Shown here: positions 25,412 through 39,000 of the stretch, in pieces | How positions within the stretch are numbered: position 1 is the first letter of the stretch | Layout of the letters: every line of letters starts with the position of its first letter | Origin: Allium sativum | Lineage: Eukaryota; Streptophyta; Magnoliopsida; Asparagales; Amaryllidaceae | Direction of reading: 5' to 3' | Assembly (NCBI GenBank): GCA_030737875.1 | Contig: CM060925.1 | Span: 481,243,514 to 481,307,513, forward strand | DNA: 64,000 nt | Program-made: the position numbers and the translations under genes | Notes under the pieces: generated by a model | Databases searched by the model: none | What the model was told of the DNA's origin: nothing | Seen by the model: only the letters and a program-made list of their open reading frames with translations

Positions 25412-25664
25412 TGTATGGTTCTCCACCAATCACCACTTCTTCACCATTCAAATTATATAAGTTCAATTTACTTCTCTTCTTGAAGCTGGCTGAGGAAATG
25501 TCAGAATCACGCATCCTCTGAACTAGAACTATCTAAATCATTATTTTAAATAAGTTTATTTAAATTAGAATTAAATTGTTCACTATTCATTCATATGAAC
25601 ATTAGAAGGAACTTTAACAAGTCCTTCAACTACATCTAAATGCTTGTCTTCCTTTGTTGGATGA
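25412..25664 (-). other. LINE sequence between ORF1 and the insertion
   Basis: Short non-coding stretch between the right end of the giant-LTR element and the stop of the minus-strand LINE ORF1. It represents the region between the two LINE ORFs at the insertion site. Confidence 0.5.
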
Positions 25665-26861
25665 TTATAATTTATTACTATCATAACTGTCAGCTAAATT
25701 CACATTCATCTTATTTAACAACTCAAAGTTATTTGCAATAATCATTTTATTATTAGACAAATGCAACTGCTTTTGACCAACCAAATTCCCTTTCTTAATA
25801 GCCCCTTTCGAACTACACAGATTATGCTCAAATGTCACAATATTATTTTGAATAGGCTTTTCTGTTTCTGCCTTATCAACAGAAATACTCATGCATTCAT
25901 TACTATTAACTCGAGATGAATTCCCATCAATTTCCTTAACAAATAGATCAACATTACCATCCACCTTCATTAAAGTTTCAATATTTATGTTTTCTTCCTG
26001 TCCCCACACCTTCTTAGTCGAATAAGAAATGTTTGATTGTCCAAATGTCTTATAATTTGCACAAATAATAGGCCTCCATTCATATACAACTTTCGGCCAA
26101 ATTATTCTACCGTCATAACATTGGATAGGAATTTCTGACAAAAAAGCAAAATTAGCATCAATTTCTACAATAACTCTGGCATAAGAAATTCGAATGGATT
26201 CCTTAGTAACTTGATTCAATTTTACAGGTTGGCCAAGCACAGAGACAATTATACTAATTGCTTCAACTAACCATAAATCAAGATCTAAATTCGGGAATTG
26301 GATCCAAATCGGAATAGAATGGAGAAACTCCTTGGACAACTTCATTCCTGACAACCATCTTTTCATTAAGATCAATTTTTTTGTTGTAAAAATAAGGTCC
26401 AGCCGCTAGGATATTATCACAATCTTATGTATTATCAAATTTAATAATGAAAAATCCATTTTCTCGAGTGTAGATTTGATAACTTCCTTTGATTTGCCAA
26501 ACTCTTACAACGAATTCTTTTAAAAAATTGTATTAAGGCTTATTGCCATATACATAAAACACTATTGAGTTTTGTCAATTATATCTGGATTTATTGATCA
26601 AACTTTCATCAGTTTCTGCAAATTTGATATTTCTTCCATTGTAGGCTCATAGTAATTTAACTGAATTAATTTACAATGGTAATTATTTTCTTTGATTATA
26701 TCTTTCCAAGCTTTTGAAAGGTAATTCCAACTGATACCTGGATATCCATTACTACTCAAATTAAAGGCAGAAGAGTTAGCATTAGATATGGAATTTCTCT
26801 GATTTATTGCTAAAAAATGGGAAGCCGAACCCAAAACCAGAAAATATGAAAATGAATTCAA
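25665..26861 (-). pseudogene. LINE ORF1 fragment (DUF4283 / zinc-knuckle type)
   Basis: The minus-strand block 26375-25665 (236 codons) contains PIWIQFPNLDLDLW, then RISYARVIVEID and VYEWRPIICANYKTFGQ. These match the order in plant LINE ORF1 proteins: P-I-W-V-x-L/F-x-x-L, R-I-x-Y-A-R-V-x-V-E-x-D, and Y-E-W-x-P-x-x-C-x-x-C-x-x-F-G-H. The knuckle has lost its second Cys and its His (Y and Q instead). A second block at 26861-26598 holds SWNYLSKAWKD and KLIQLNYYEPT, the usual upstream part. Stops and a frame break separate the blocks. ORF1 proteins bind the LINE RNA; this copy is dead. Confidence 0.78.
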
Positions 26862-26869
26862 ATGAGGGT

Positions 26870-27433
26870 TTGCTTGCTTAATAATTGAAACACAGGAAGA
26901 AAGAGATTTTGAGATAATAATAGCATTTTTAGGAGAAGAAACTCTTCCTATATCAGCGAAATGAAGATCACGAGGATGACCAGATTCTGATGAAATGCAG
27001 ATCGTAGAAGAGATTGAGAAGTCATCATTACCGTAGTCACGAACCTGTTATGATCAATAAGGTGGGTCACAGTAATGTGAAACTAGGAAGGGATATTTGC
27101 TTAAAAAAAACATGGTAAACCCATCCAAAGTTAAATGTTAACCACAGTAAAATCAACGTAGATGAGGTCAGATTTAAATAAGGATACATATCGTCATCGA
27201 TAGGCATCAGGATGCCATAGGCTTCAGAGGTTGCCGAATTCACAATTTTAGATGGGATAGAAGGCAAAAGTGGAGAAGTCACTGCCTACCAAGATTTAAA
27301 GATTTAATATACGAAAGAGTCAATGGATGTGCAGTTACTAAATTAAAGAAGTGAGGATTTGGTGTACGAAAGAGTGAGTGAAAAGGCGATTATTGGAAAT
27401 ACAAAGTGGATAGAAACCATGAATTAGGGAGGG
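26870..27433. other. LINE 5' remnant and gene-upstream spacer
   Basis: The first part probably continues the LINE 5' region on the minus strand. Beyond about 27060 I see no domain or repeat I recognise. Confidence 0.35.

Positions 27434-27471
<38 letters not shown>
27434..27471 (+). repeat. Poly-A run of 38 bases
   Basis: An uninterrupted A38 about 320 bp upstream of the host gene start. It does not mark the LINE tail, which would appear as poly-T on the other side. The true length is likely uncertain in sequencing. Confidence 0.8.
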
Positions 27472-27472
<1 letters not shown>

Positions 27473-27639
27473 AATTAATAAGGGGCAATAATTTTGAATT
27501 AGTGAGATTCACTGTACACCAGTGCATGTTTCCCGTATTAATTTTACTCAATAGATTTGCGGGGATTTCTATTGTTCCCGCTACCGCCGTGCAGTTGCGG
27601 AAAATTGCAAATCATAGTCGTATAATCGACGCTCGGGGC

Positions 27640-27790
27640 TAAATTAAAAAATCCATGTTTTTCCGTTCTTTCTTCTCCGTTTCACAGAGAGGAACATGAC
27701 TCCCCCATGTTCGATTTGCATTCTTTCGTTGCTTTGCTCAAAGTTCAGACCTAATTAACTCAAATCCAAAACCCTAACCCCTTGACGTAA
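27640..27790 (+). promoter_or_regulatory. 5' leader/promoter region of the PTM-like gene, with telo-box and uORFs
   Basis: A pyrimidine-rich stretch (TTCTTTCTTCTCCGTTTC) precedes two short upstream ORFs in different frames, starting at 27696 (20 codons) and 27707 (15 codons). Both end before the main ATG. An AAAACCCTAACCCC telo-box lies at about 27767-27780, a motif common in leaders and promoters of plant growth-related genes. The transcription start is not directly visible. Confidence 0.45.
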
Positions 27791-28344
27791 ATGGATCTAA
27801 TTGGAAGGCGAATCCGGAAAAACTTCCAAGGTTTTGGCGTTTACAATGGCATCATTGAATCGTTCGAGCCAACGACTGGATTTTTCAAGGTATTGTACGA
27901 AGACGGCGACTCAGAAGACTTAGAATTATCAGAAATTCAGTCGATTTTGAACGAATGTAGCCAGACTTCGCAGAATTCGGAGCAGTGTGCTCCCAAACGA
28001 AGTCGTGCATCCAAAAGAAAAAACAAAATTGAAGTTGAATCGAGCGCTAAAAGTGAAACCTTGGAGCCAGTTAAGGTGAACTTGCCGCGGAGTTCCTCTG
28101 ATTTGGATTTGGATGGAGTAAACCCGTTTGATTTGTTTTCCGTTTATACATGTTTGCGGTCCTTTAGCAGGGCTTTGTTTTTGAGTCCTTTTAAGTTGGA
28201 ATGTTTTCTGCTGGCTTTGCGAAGCGAAAAGGCGAATTATTTGATTGATTCAATTCATTTTTCAATATTTCAAGCACTTAAAGAGCACTTAGAGTTGCTT
28301 TCTTCTAGTCAGCCAGTGTCTCAGTCGGCTTCAATTTGCCTTAG
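27791..28344 (+). CDS. Exon 1: Tudor-like segment and DDT domain
   Basis: Encodes residues 1-184. The ATG starts MDLIGRRIRKNFQGFG. YEDGDSEDL is the typical end of the Tudor-like fold. VNPFDLFSVYTCLRSFSRAL opens the DDT domain. The donor is CTTAG|GTATTT, and an 89-bp intron follows. Confidence 0.92.
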
Positions 28345-31300
28345 GTATTTGCAATAAAAAACATTAATGTGCATATAATGTAGATAGTTAATATTGATTG
28401 TATATAAAGCTTGCATCTTTATCTTTTGTGTAGGAACATTGACTGGGAGAAGTTGGACTTCATTACCTGGCCTATGTTTCTTTTGAACTATTTAGTTATT
28501 AAAGCATCCGTGATTAAATCAGAAGTGAAACTCAAAGAACTGAATCTTTTAGACGTAGAGTATTATAAACAACCAGTTGGAGTCAAGCTAAAGATACTGA
28601 GGTACTTATGTGACGATCTACTTGAAGTGCATTCAGTTAAATCGGAGATTGATAGGCACACGATGGGCTATGAGTTTAACGAGGATGTGAACTTTAGTCA
28701 AATGAGTAATCAAAAAAGAAAGAGTAAATCTTCACAAACTTTGGTAGTTGAATCTGAGATGGTTGAGCAGGTGCAAGAAAATAGCGATGGTAATCTGGAC
28801 GAGTGCTGTCTTTGTACAATGGATGGTAATTTAATATGCTGTGATGGGTGCCCTGCCGCTTTTCACTCCAAATGTGTAGGGGTGGTGAAAGATCTTTTGC
28901 CTGAAGGAGACTGGTATTGTCCTGAGTGTGCAGCAAAGAGGAGCGAGGGTTCGATGAAGTTATCAAAACTGTCTGGGGCTGAGCTTTTGGGCGCTGATCC
29001 CCATGGACGTTTGTATTTTGGAAGTTGTGACCGCCTTTTGGTGTGAGTTTTTATTTATATATTTTTTATTCTCATTTTGTGATGGTTTGCTAGTGTAGTA
29101 TTAATATGTGCCCATAACAATGATTGTTTTCAAAATAAGTACATAAAGCTTAATAAAAATCTTCATTCAATCCCTATGAATTATCATAGGCATGCAGTTT
29201 TTTTTTTTTTTTTTTTTTGAAGAGAGTTTGGGGGTTGGGGCGTGTGAGTTCCTGAGGTGTTTTTTTTTTGGTGGGGGGGGGGGGGTATTGTGGGGGAGAG
29301 AGGTGTCATATTTTTGTATTTGATCGATCTTAACGTATGCCTAATGATCACATGCTAACATTTTCCATCTTATTATTATTATTACTATCATTGTCAATGT
29401 ACGCCTTTTGCACTGTTACTATGTTCTTTGATCATTGTTACTACTATTTTGTTAATGCCTTAAATGGTGTATATAGCAGGGCTAAATCTCAGAAACACGT
29501 AATCAACAATAACTTTATTTGTTTAAGCTATATAAATAGATTTCCAGGTTATATGTAATGAGTACATGCTCTGTGCGCTTGGTGCAAACACATATGATAG
29601 CAGTAGCCCCCCCCCCCCCCTAAAGTAAAAATAAAAATACTAATATCAACAACAACAAACACACACACATGTTTTTTAGGCCCTTTTATGGATTTATGTA
29701 CAATTTATGTATGTAATTGAAACATTGGCTTTTGCCCAGCAGTGTAGCTATACAGTCCAACTGTGTGCCGTTGTATTTGGAATTTGTGTTGATTGACAGC
29801 GAAGAAGCATAGTATCTTATCTTGCGATTGGACTTTCTTCTCGCTATGTAGAACTCACAATTAAATTGTTATTTTTTCAGGACTGATTCATACGAGTGTT
29901 ATACTTCACACCATTATTATAATAAAAAGGACTCATATGCTATAGTCACTGCACTAAAGTCCAGTTATGGTTACGGTGACATTTTAAGGTCAATTGCAAC
30001 ATATTGGGGTTTATCTACTGATGCTTATCCTTCTAGCAACGAATTTCACCATAATGTATGCTCAAAAAATGAAGGTATGGAGAATGAAACACAAAGCACA
30101 CCTATTTTAACCTCACGATATAATATTCCTATCGATGTCAATGCTGAAAAGCCAGTAGTTGATTCTCCTTCCTGCAAACATGTTGATAAAGCATCATCTC
30201 AAATTTCAAATCTGATTTCAGCAACCATTACTGAAGATGGTTGTGGTCCTAATTTAGTGCAGCCAACGTCAGGACATAATACTTCTAGTGATGGCAATGA
30301 TGGAATGCTCGTATCAGATAATGCTATTTGTAGTGGACAAATTGGTCAAGAAACTCTCCAGGTTCCAAATTTGGTTATAAAACCCCTTGTTGAAAATGTC
30401 CTTTGTGCTGACTTGGTGCAGTCACCACCTTTGCTGCTTTCAGATCATAATGTTTTCGACAATAGAAATGTTGAGAAGAACGTAGAAAATTCTGTTTCTC
30501 AGAAACAAAATGTTCCCGAAAGTTCTCAAAATCCAAATTTGTTCTCAGTGCCCATTACTCATAATATTCATACTACTGATTTGGTGCAATCACCTCAAAA
30601 AAATACCAGTGATGGCGCCATAGATAATGATTCTGTTGCTGAGGGGATTGATTTGAATCATGCTGATCTGAATGATAAAAAAATAGATGAGATAATGGAT
30701 GTTCAATATGATCCACAAAAGTACATCAACTATTATATATTTGGTCGAATTGCTTTGTCTATTTGTAAGGAGTTAAAGCTTAACACACCAAAGGCCAGCA
30801 TTGATACTCCTATGAAGTCTGGTGATGATATTAAGGCATTGCAAATCCAGGCAATATGTAACAAATCAGGCGAAGGTCACTACTGCTATGCTTATCGGCA
30901 ATTATCAATAAATGCAGAGAAAGAGAACTGTGATTGGTGCTTTTCTTGTAGAGGTTTTGATGATTCCGATTGTCTGTTCAAAATTGCTGGCAGCAAAGAT
31001 CCAAGGGATTCCAAGGATGACAAATTTGAAGGATTTTATACATTTCAGACAGTCGGATTGAGTCATATGGACTCTGCCATATGTCATATCCTATCAATTG
31101 AATGTCGTGCACGTAGCCTTTTGTCAGGTCCATGGGTAAAGCCACATTATAGTCAACATTGGCGTCAGATTGTTACAAAGGCATCTGATGTTGCATTGCT
31201 TAAACAGATGCTTGCGATCGTAAGTGCTTTTATATAATTTGTGCTGATAATATGATACGAACACATTAAACTTTACACACGTGCACGTGCACATGCACAC

Positions 31301-33052
31301 TCGCATACATATTATTTATGTACATGTATATACGTGTATATATGTGCATGTGTATATATCAAGGTTCGAGAACTCGGTTTTGGTCGTTTAAAAATTTGTT
31401 GATTTCGGTTGGTTTCGTAAATTTCGGTAGTTTCGGTTTCGGTCCATATTCCGGTTTAAGTATTCTAGTGATGAAAATGTTAACTATAAACAAAATAAAG
31501 ATATATTATATAGAAAAAATAGAACAGGGAAACTAAAAATAAGTCAAACAAATGTCTACACTGAAACTAAACAAACGTTGGATACTAGACATCACGTGTG
31601 GGCTGTCTTTCTGTTCAGCCCACAAATTAATTACCCAAGTTGTGGGTTAATATTAAATAACCCAACTCAGCCCCGTTATATCCCTTTTCATACCATAGTT
31701 ACACAGTAGATCAGCCCTCTCCAGAAAATTAAACGAAACAAAAGGAGAAAAAGATAAAGTCGACTGTCGATTACAGGAGTCAAACAAAATTGAGGGAATA
31801 AAATCGGCCGGTTTCTCGAAGTTGGACCGTCGATGAGCGGCACCGGTCCGGCAACCCCGAAATTTCGGGGTGCCGGACGAAATCTTGAACCTTGGTATAT
31901 ATACATGCATGTTCTATGACACCGCTGTTTGCAACATTTCCTTTAGCCCCTTTATCGTATCGTGAGCTACACCGTTTCAGATTTAACAAAATTTTGTAGA
32001 TGTTCAATCCACATGTATGTAAACTTTAAGCTCATTTCAACCATACGTAGCATTTTCAAAATTCTAGTCTTTTCAAAATCTTAGTCAAATTATTCACCAT
32101 TTAAACATTTATTTGAACCATTAAATTTGAACATCAAATATATTATGCTACAAATGTCGAAATGAGCTGAAATTTTATATACATGATCCTGTGTAAATGG
32201 ATTGAACAACTACAAAATTTTGTTAGATTTGAAACGATGTAGCTCACAATACGATATGAGTACTTAAGAAGGTGCTGCAAACAAGAATGCCATATAGCAC
32301 TCTTCATGTACACACAAAACACACACACACACACACACACGTATATATGAATTGTGCTTCACAGTTCACACATGAATTGTTTTTCAGCAAATTGCATATG
32401 TTTAGCACATTTGAGAAAATAATGTGGAAATATTTGTAATCATATCTTGTTATCTTATTTCTAAGTTGCAACATTTTTTTAAGTTTAAATTTTCATTTAT
32501 ATTATTAATTAATTGATTAATGATTTATTTATTAAATCTTATTTTTAGGTGGTATTAAAATTTGATAGTATTTGTAAATGAACGTTTTGAATTAGCAAAA
32601 AAAGTTCATATGTTAGATCATATATTTTTAAGTGATATTACGATTTGATAATATTGTAAATAAACGTTTGGAATTTGTAAAAAAAGTTTATTCATTAGAT
32701 CCTATTTTTCGTATGAATATTTGGTAGTACTAGGCGGACGTTTTGAATTTTTAAGAATAATGATTAATTGTTGGATCCTATTTTTAGATGATTTTTTTTT
32801 TGATATAATGATGTTTTTGGTGGTTCATGTTAACGTCAAAATGTGTGATATCAAAGGGTGATGTGTGTATATGTATATATGGATACTCTACTGAGATACA
32901 AGTTGGCGACACAATGGATGACTCAACCAATATGAACCATCCAATTACCACCCACCTCGACCCATCCTTCTCACGAAAATTCTACTCTTTTTATAGACAC
33001 ATCGAGATACAATGGTTAAGATATGTTGTATCGTGTCTCAATTGTTGCTCCC

Positions 33053-33092
<40 letters not shown>

Positions 33093-36000
33093 ATGTGTAT
33101 ATTTATGTGTGTGTGTGCGCACACACACACACACGCTATTGATTCACAAATACCGACATATCTTTCGTATTGATTCAAGTGGGATTATAACGATATGGGG
33201 ATGAGCAATACCAGTAGCTCATTCAGACAAGACATTGAGCCGTCACACAATAGATCGTTAAGTCGAATCCCAGTGCCTTCAAAAACTTGATGGTTTAAAG
33301 CTTTGTTCCTGCCGATGTTATTTGTCTCTTACCAGTATTTGTAAAAACTACCATCTTAAAAATTGTAGCTCATGATATAAGAGTGCATATACATACATAC
33401 ATATATCCATATAAGCACGTGTGTGTACATCAAGGTTTAAGGCATTAGCCAATACTTCGAAATTTCAGGCATACCGTACCGGTGCCGGCCATCATCGAGC
33501 CAAGATTAGAGCTAAATTTCGGTTCTGGCTATCAAGTCCAAAAAAAAGGTGGATACCCAGTGCCAAAGGCTCCCGTACTCAAGCGCAAGAGGACTTCATA
33601 GGCAGTCTCCCGTCCTAGTACTATTCTCACGGCTTTTCAGGCTTTGGGGGTGGTCGATTAGTGCGCACAGTCTTTCCCTCACATATGTGAAGAGGCCGGG
33701 ACTCGAACCTGCGATGCCGTAATTTATTTTTGGTTTCAATTATTTGGATGCCCTAATTTATGTCTTGTGAATTAAGACAGAAAAATACCAGAGAGTCGCG
33801 TATTTTGAGGGGTTGGTTTTATTTTGGGCTTTCAGGCCTTTAGTTTATGGCATTTTATTAGGATTTTATGCACGACAAAGTTACATAAGTATGCCAGTAT
33901 ATCTAGGAACAAACCTGAATTTTATATGGAGTTTTATTTTGGGTATTAACTTTTGTTTGACAAAAGAGTGAATGGGCTTTGACTTTTGCATTAAAGCCTA
34001 GTAGGAAACTATTAAAATTCGAAATATGAACCGAAACCGAAACAATAACGAAACTTCCGAAATCATCCGAAACTAACAAAATTTAAAATGGCCGAAATCG
34101 ATACCGAAACCGGGTTCTCGAACCTTGGTGTACATACACATGTGTGTTATGATACATGCTTCACATAAGGTTTTAAATCTTGAATTTCAGTCATGTTTTA
34201 TTTAGGAAATTTTAGAGACATGATCCTATAATGAAAGAGAGTACAGACGAGATGAATGTATCTCGAATCATAAGTTCATTTTGGATATACATTATCCCTA
34301 AAACTGACGTGCATGCATAATAGTATCTCAAATGCGGTGTTTCTTGCTCTTAAATCCCCGATTCTGATTATCATCAGTTCCAACGTCCACGCCTGCTCCA
34401 TCTAGACGGATGAGTTCAGGAGATCAGTTCCGACACCTCTTGGTGGTCAATGTTGATCCGTTCGTGTTGGTGGGGGGTGCCCCCCCCCGTTGCTCCACTT
34501 CCATCTCATGCCGGTCTGTTGGGCATCCATCTCATTAATTCGGGTTTCCAGCTAGTCGTGCTTGTGCAAATTGTCTAAGAAAATTTTGCGTCATCTCCTC
34601 TTGCCTCCTTGCTCTCCGTTCCCGCATAGAGCATCATGACATCCATCTCATATATATGGTGATGTAAACATGGTTGATTACCTTCAGATTTTGCTTCATT
34701 GCTTTATTTATGATGACTCGTATCCGCGAGAGCTCATCTTATAGATTGTTCAGTCATTACTTCAAATCCGGTCTTTAACCCAAAATTCCAAATCTTATGG
34801 TCCAAGTTGATCTCCTCATACCTTGCACGTCAAGTTGTTTGCGACGGATTTGGCCATAAACATCTAAAGCCGAAGATAAAAGAAAGGCAAACACATATCA
34901 GACCGTAGAAACATAAGATGTAAATGAATATCAAATTTTATAGTGGTTCGACAACTGGTCTACGTCCACTCCAAGTAATCTTTTATTTATATTGTTTGAT
35001 TACAATTACAATTATTTTGAGATAAGAGAAATAATGAAGTATGTAGAAAAGTGTCAGTGAGAAAAAGACAGTCCAAAAAAGAAGACCTTTGTTCCATGCA
35101 AAAAGTGTCATATTTATAGGTGAAATTATTGGAGAGTGGTTTCTGCTAATGTGGAGAAATGACACGATGATGATAAACTTGAATCTATAGAGATCTTTAA
35201 CAACCCTCCCTACATGATACTTAAAAGTTGACGCCCTACAACATCACCTTACTTCCAAATACTATAAAAGACCAATAGTTGGGTAAAATTAAAACAAAAT
35301 ACTAAACTAAGACATCAAATAGATCTCACAACATAATGACAACATATAATATACAAAATATACGTGAGTAGAAATAAAATAACAATATATAAGAGGCTGC
35401 ACTAGCGGAAACAACTGGCAAATGAATATCAATATAGAATAGTCAGAATACATCAACTCCAAAATGCACGGAGTTATGAATAAATACCTGATATGATAGT
35501 CTTATGTATATAAATAACTGTCTGTCATGTACAATAATATAGCGAGTATATATATGTATATTAAAACATCGATACCATGCCTTCAAATGCTCCAGCTGTG
35601 TCCTTTAATAAAATATTTTCAAAACACCCGACTATCTAACTACTCAATCGAGCATTCGAGAGTTGTCATAACATAAGCATACAAAGAAAAACCGCAAATC
35701 AAACGTAAACCATGGTGTGAGGGAAACTATCTCAAAATACTAGATACCAAATTATATACAAATAGATAGAAATTACTAGATCACAGATTGCCCTCTACAC
35801 TAATGTGGTTCACGGGAAAACTGGAGTGCCTATAAACAAGTGTGGTAAATCCATCTCAAAGATAAAAGATCATACCATAACCCGCTCTTCTCCTGTAACA
35901 AATTAGCACAATATATTCCATTGCGCTACACTAGCCCAAACTACTAATAACATAATACTAATGTACCCTGATCAACCCATGATCCCAAAACAACAATTAC

Positions 36001-39000
36001 TACCGCTAAGATCGATAATATATGCCCCAATGCGTGTGTTCACTACTATAAGACTAAAATGGTACGTCAAGGCGTATGGTCACTATATAAGACCAAATTG
36101 TAGATGATTCGCTACTGGACAACTGTATGTCCCTGCTCACTATCATCAAAGTCATGAATGACTTGCTACTGAGTAACTCCATGTCTTAGCCCGTTATCAC
36201 CCCAACGTATATGACTCGCTATATAGCAACTCTTCTCAGCTTTATATCAGAAAAATCATATATGACTTACCATCGAGCAACTCCATATTTTAATCCACTA
36301 TCATAGAAATCATAGATTACCCGCTATTGAGCAACTCCGTGTCTCAATCCGCTATCATCGAAGTCGTATAGGATCGCCACACTCGACTCCTTTCACTACA
36401 ACCTAGAAACCCATTGAACGACTCTAATAAAAACCTCATACTAACCCGAGTTACATTCCAATCGAATGCACGACCTCAGTATCGTAATACTCTTCAAGTA
36501 TATTCTCCCGGTGTACCTCAAAATCCATGATTTTAGAATATGCGCCGAGGTGGATCCTACGTGGACCTCAAATCAAAACACTTCAAAACCTACCAAACTT
36601 CCTGAATTGTAGCCCTCGAAAAACAATGAACAATACTTCAAACCGTGCCTTAATCCAACTTCGTATGCGAAAGTTATCGCAGTCTTAAGTTTTAGCTAAA
36701 TAAGGTGATCGAGCAACATGTTAGACATTAGAAACACCACCACCAAACGTTTGAATCTCAACCAGCCGTATGGCCCATTAGGTCAGACGTATTTTTGAAG
36801 TTTTCTTATTTTGAAATTCGATCTTTTGATTAAAAGAATTCTCGGAGGTTTTATTTTCCTCTTTCTCCTCCACTACATGGATCTTAAATGGAATTACTGT
36901 TGGTTCAGTGATCTCTTTCTATCTTAAGTTATTCATCCACTTGCAAATAGTATGCAAAATTACTAAACTCATTTCTCATTGTGTTTAAAGATTTTCCTTT
37001 AGTCTTACCAAGAAGGGAGTAGTTTGTCTATTATGAATGTAATTTTTTTATTCTCATCCATATTAATATTATATTAGGTAAATCGGTTTAGGATATACAT
37101 AATATCATTGAATCATTCTACTATTGGCCTATCATTAGTCATTTTATAATTAAAAATTTTAATAGCTAATTTTGTTTGTTGCATTCTTCATAAGTTCTTG
37201 GTCTCCAGTGCGTCTTGAGCCTCCTTAGTAGTCGATTTGTTATATTACATATCAAACAACGTATTCGTCGTTATATTGCATGTGTGCCCCTACTTGTGTA
37301 ACCATCTTGTTTTTATTTCAACCTCGACCGTGTTTGTGCAATAGTCTCACTTTCCGTTTCTACTGGTTTTAATGTTGTAAGAGCATAAACCGCTTTTAGT
37401 TTAACCAATAGAAAATGCATTTTCTGTCAACACCTGAAATTAACTCTTATCAAATCTTTTCAATTTGGTGAAATCAAAAGCGAACTCTCTCAAACTGTGT
37501 GGTGAGATTGCCTGATAATGACTTAAGATTGTTAGAGTGTGGTTTCTGCGAATGAAGAAAAGTTGTACATCAATGATAACTTAAATATGTATATGGCTCG
37601 TCAATGACGCTTTCCTTAAGATGTTTTTGTCGTCACCACTCGTTTAATCAAACAAATAGATGCTAGGCAAGCCGTGTTCGAAGATACAATGGAGTCGAGA
37701 TGTTAATCTCTTTGATCAATTGCAGTAACACTATCGAAATCGATCCAAACTATTTTTGATTTGACTGCAGTGACAAGAGTATCAAATTTGTGATTCGCAG
37801 TATCACAAAACCGATTTATTTTTAAAATAAGTGAAAGAGGAAAAAGGATTGAGAAGGTATGAATCAGGACGCTTTTCAGCATTTTTGAATTCAACAATAG
37901 TTCCAGGGCGTCGCTAATCTGGGAAAGAAGAAGATTTTTTTTTTGATTCTTGCAACTGATTCTGAGTATCGCTATCCATAGTGTGGAAGATATGTCTGTT
38001 CATAACAGACGCGTCTTTTCACATGCGACATTTCTTTTCATTTGATTTCAGCCATACACGTTTGTTTGTCGGTATTTGTGCCTATTCAAGTTTGAATTCT
38101 GAGCTTGTTAACATGTTTAAATATGATTCGTTTTAACCATAATTATTCCATCTAAAAATATATTTTGGATTCAAACTCAAATCCGACCCGGTCCGCCCTG
38201 GTATGGTCGGTTGAACGCCGGCGGCGGTGTGCGTATGGTAATGCAAGGTCTCTCTCTTCACAACGAAATAAACAGTTGGGTTTCCAAAGGGCCCACACTC
38301 ATCTTTAGAAAGTTGTATTTCAGTAATTATAGTTTTTGTTCTTTCATATACGGGACAAATCCCCATTTTCATTCTCTTTTTCTTCTTCTCGAATAAAATA
38401 AAACACACATTTTATAAAATGTCCTTTGCAATATCTCATCGGATCGAACTAAAAATTTGCAGGGATATCGGAAAAACCAAGCCGCATGCCTCCACAAAAT
38501 TTAAGTCGTATCGCAACCTATAAAATGTAGGGATTGGTACCGGTCCCTACATGTTATAAGGATTGGTACTGATCCTACTAGGCGATGAATTGGGGCTTGC
38601 CATCTCTAAGGTAGGCCCACTTGTACTTAAGTCAACTCGTTGGTGTTTAATGGTATGGTCGCCTAGGGGAGAGTTGAGAATTTGAGTGATCTTTAATGAG
38701 TTGAAGTGTTTATTTATGTCGTCAGATGTATGCCGATCCAGTGCCTATATGAAGTTCAAATCTATACTTAACCAATTCCAAAGCATCAATTGGGTAATTC
38801 CGCTTGATTGCAGCTTCACATATTTGTCCCTAGTTGATATCTGAGCTTGAGAATCCTCTCTTTGAGCTTTCCACCTTGATGATCATGAAATTCATCCAGT
38901 TGAATCCGTTGTGTAATGCCTTATAAAACAACATGTTAACAACTTACAACTTCAAAAAATTTGTATAAACTGAGATTTATATGGTTAATATAGAACTACA

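Noticed and set aside
27067..27282. 71-codon minus-strand frame upstream of the gene
   Set aside because: No domain and no supporting context; too short to call.
27406..27642. 78-codon open frame across the poly-A run
   Set aside because: Mostly a Lys homopolymer from A38, with no conserved sequence and no splice link to the gene.
31318..31536. Short open frames near the start of intron 3
   Set aside because: They overlap microsatellite and hAT element sequence and show no domain.
31360..34127. One 2.8-kb terminal-inverted-repeat element
   Set aside because: Each half has its own perfect 8-bp duplication, so two separate hAT insertions explain it better.
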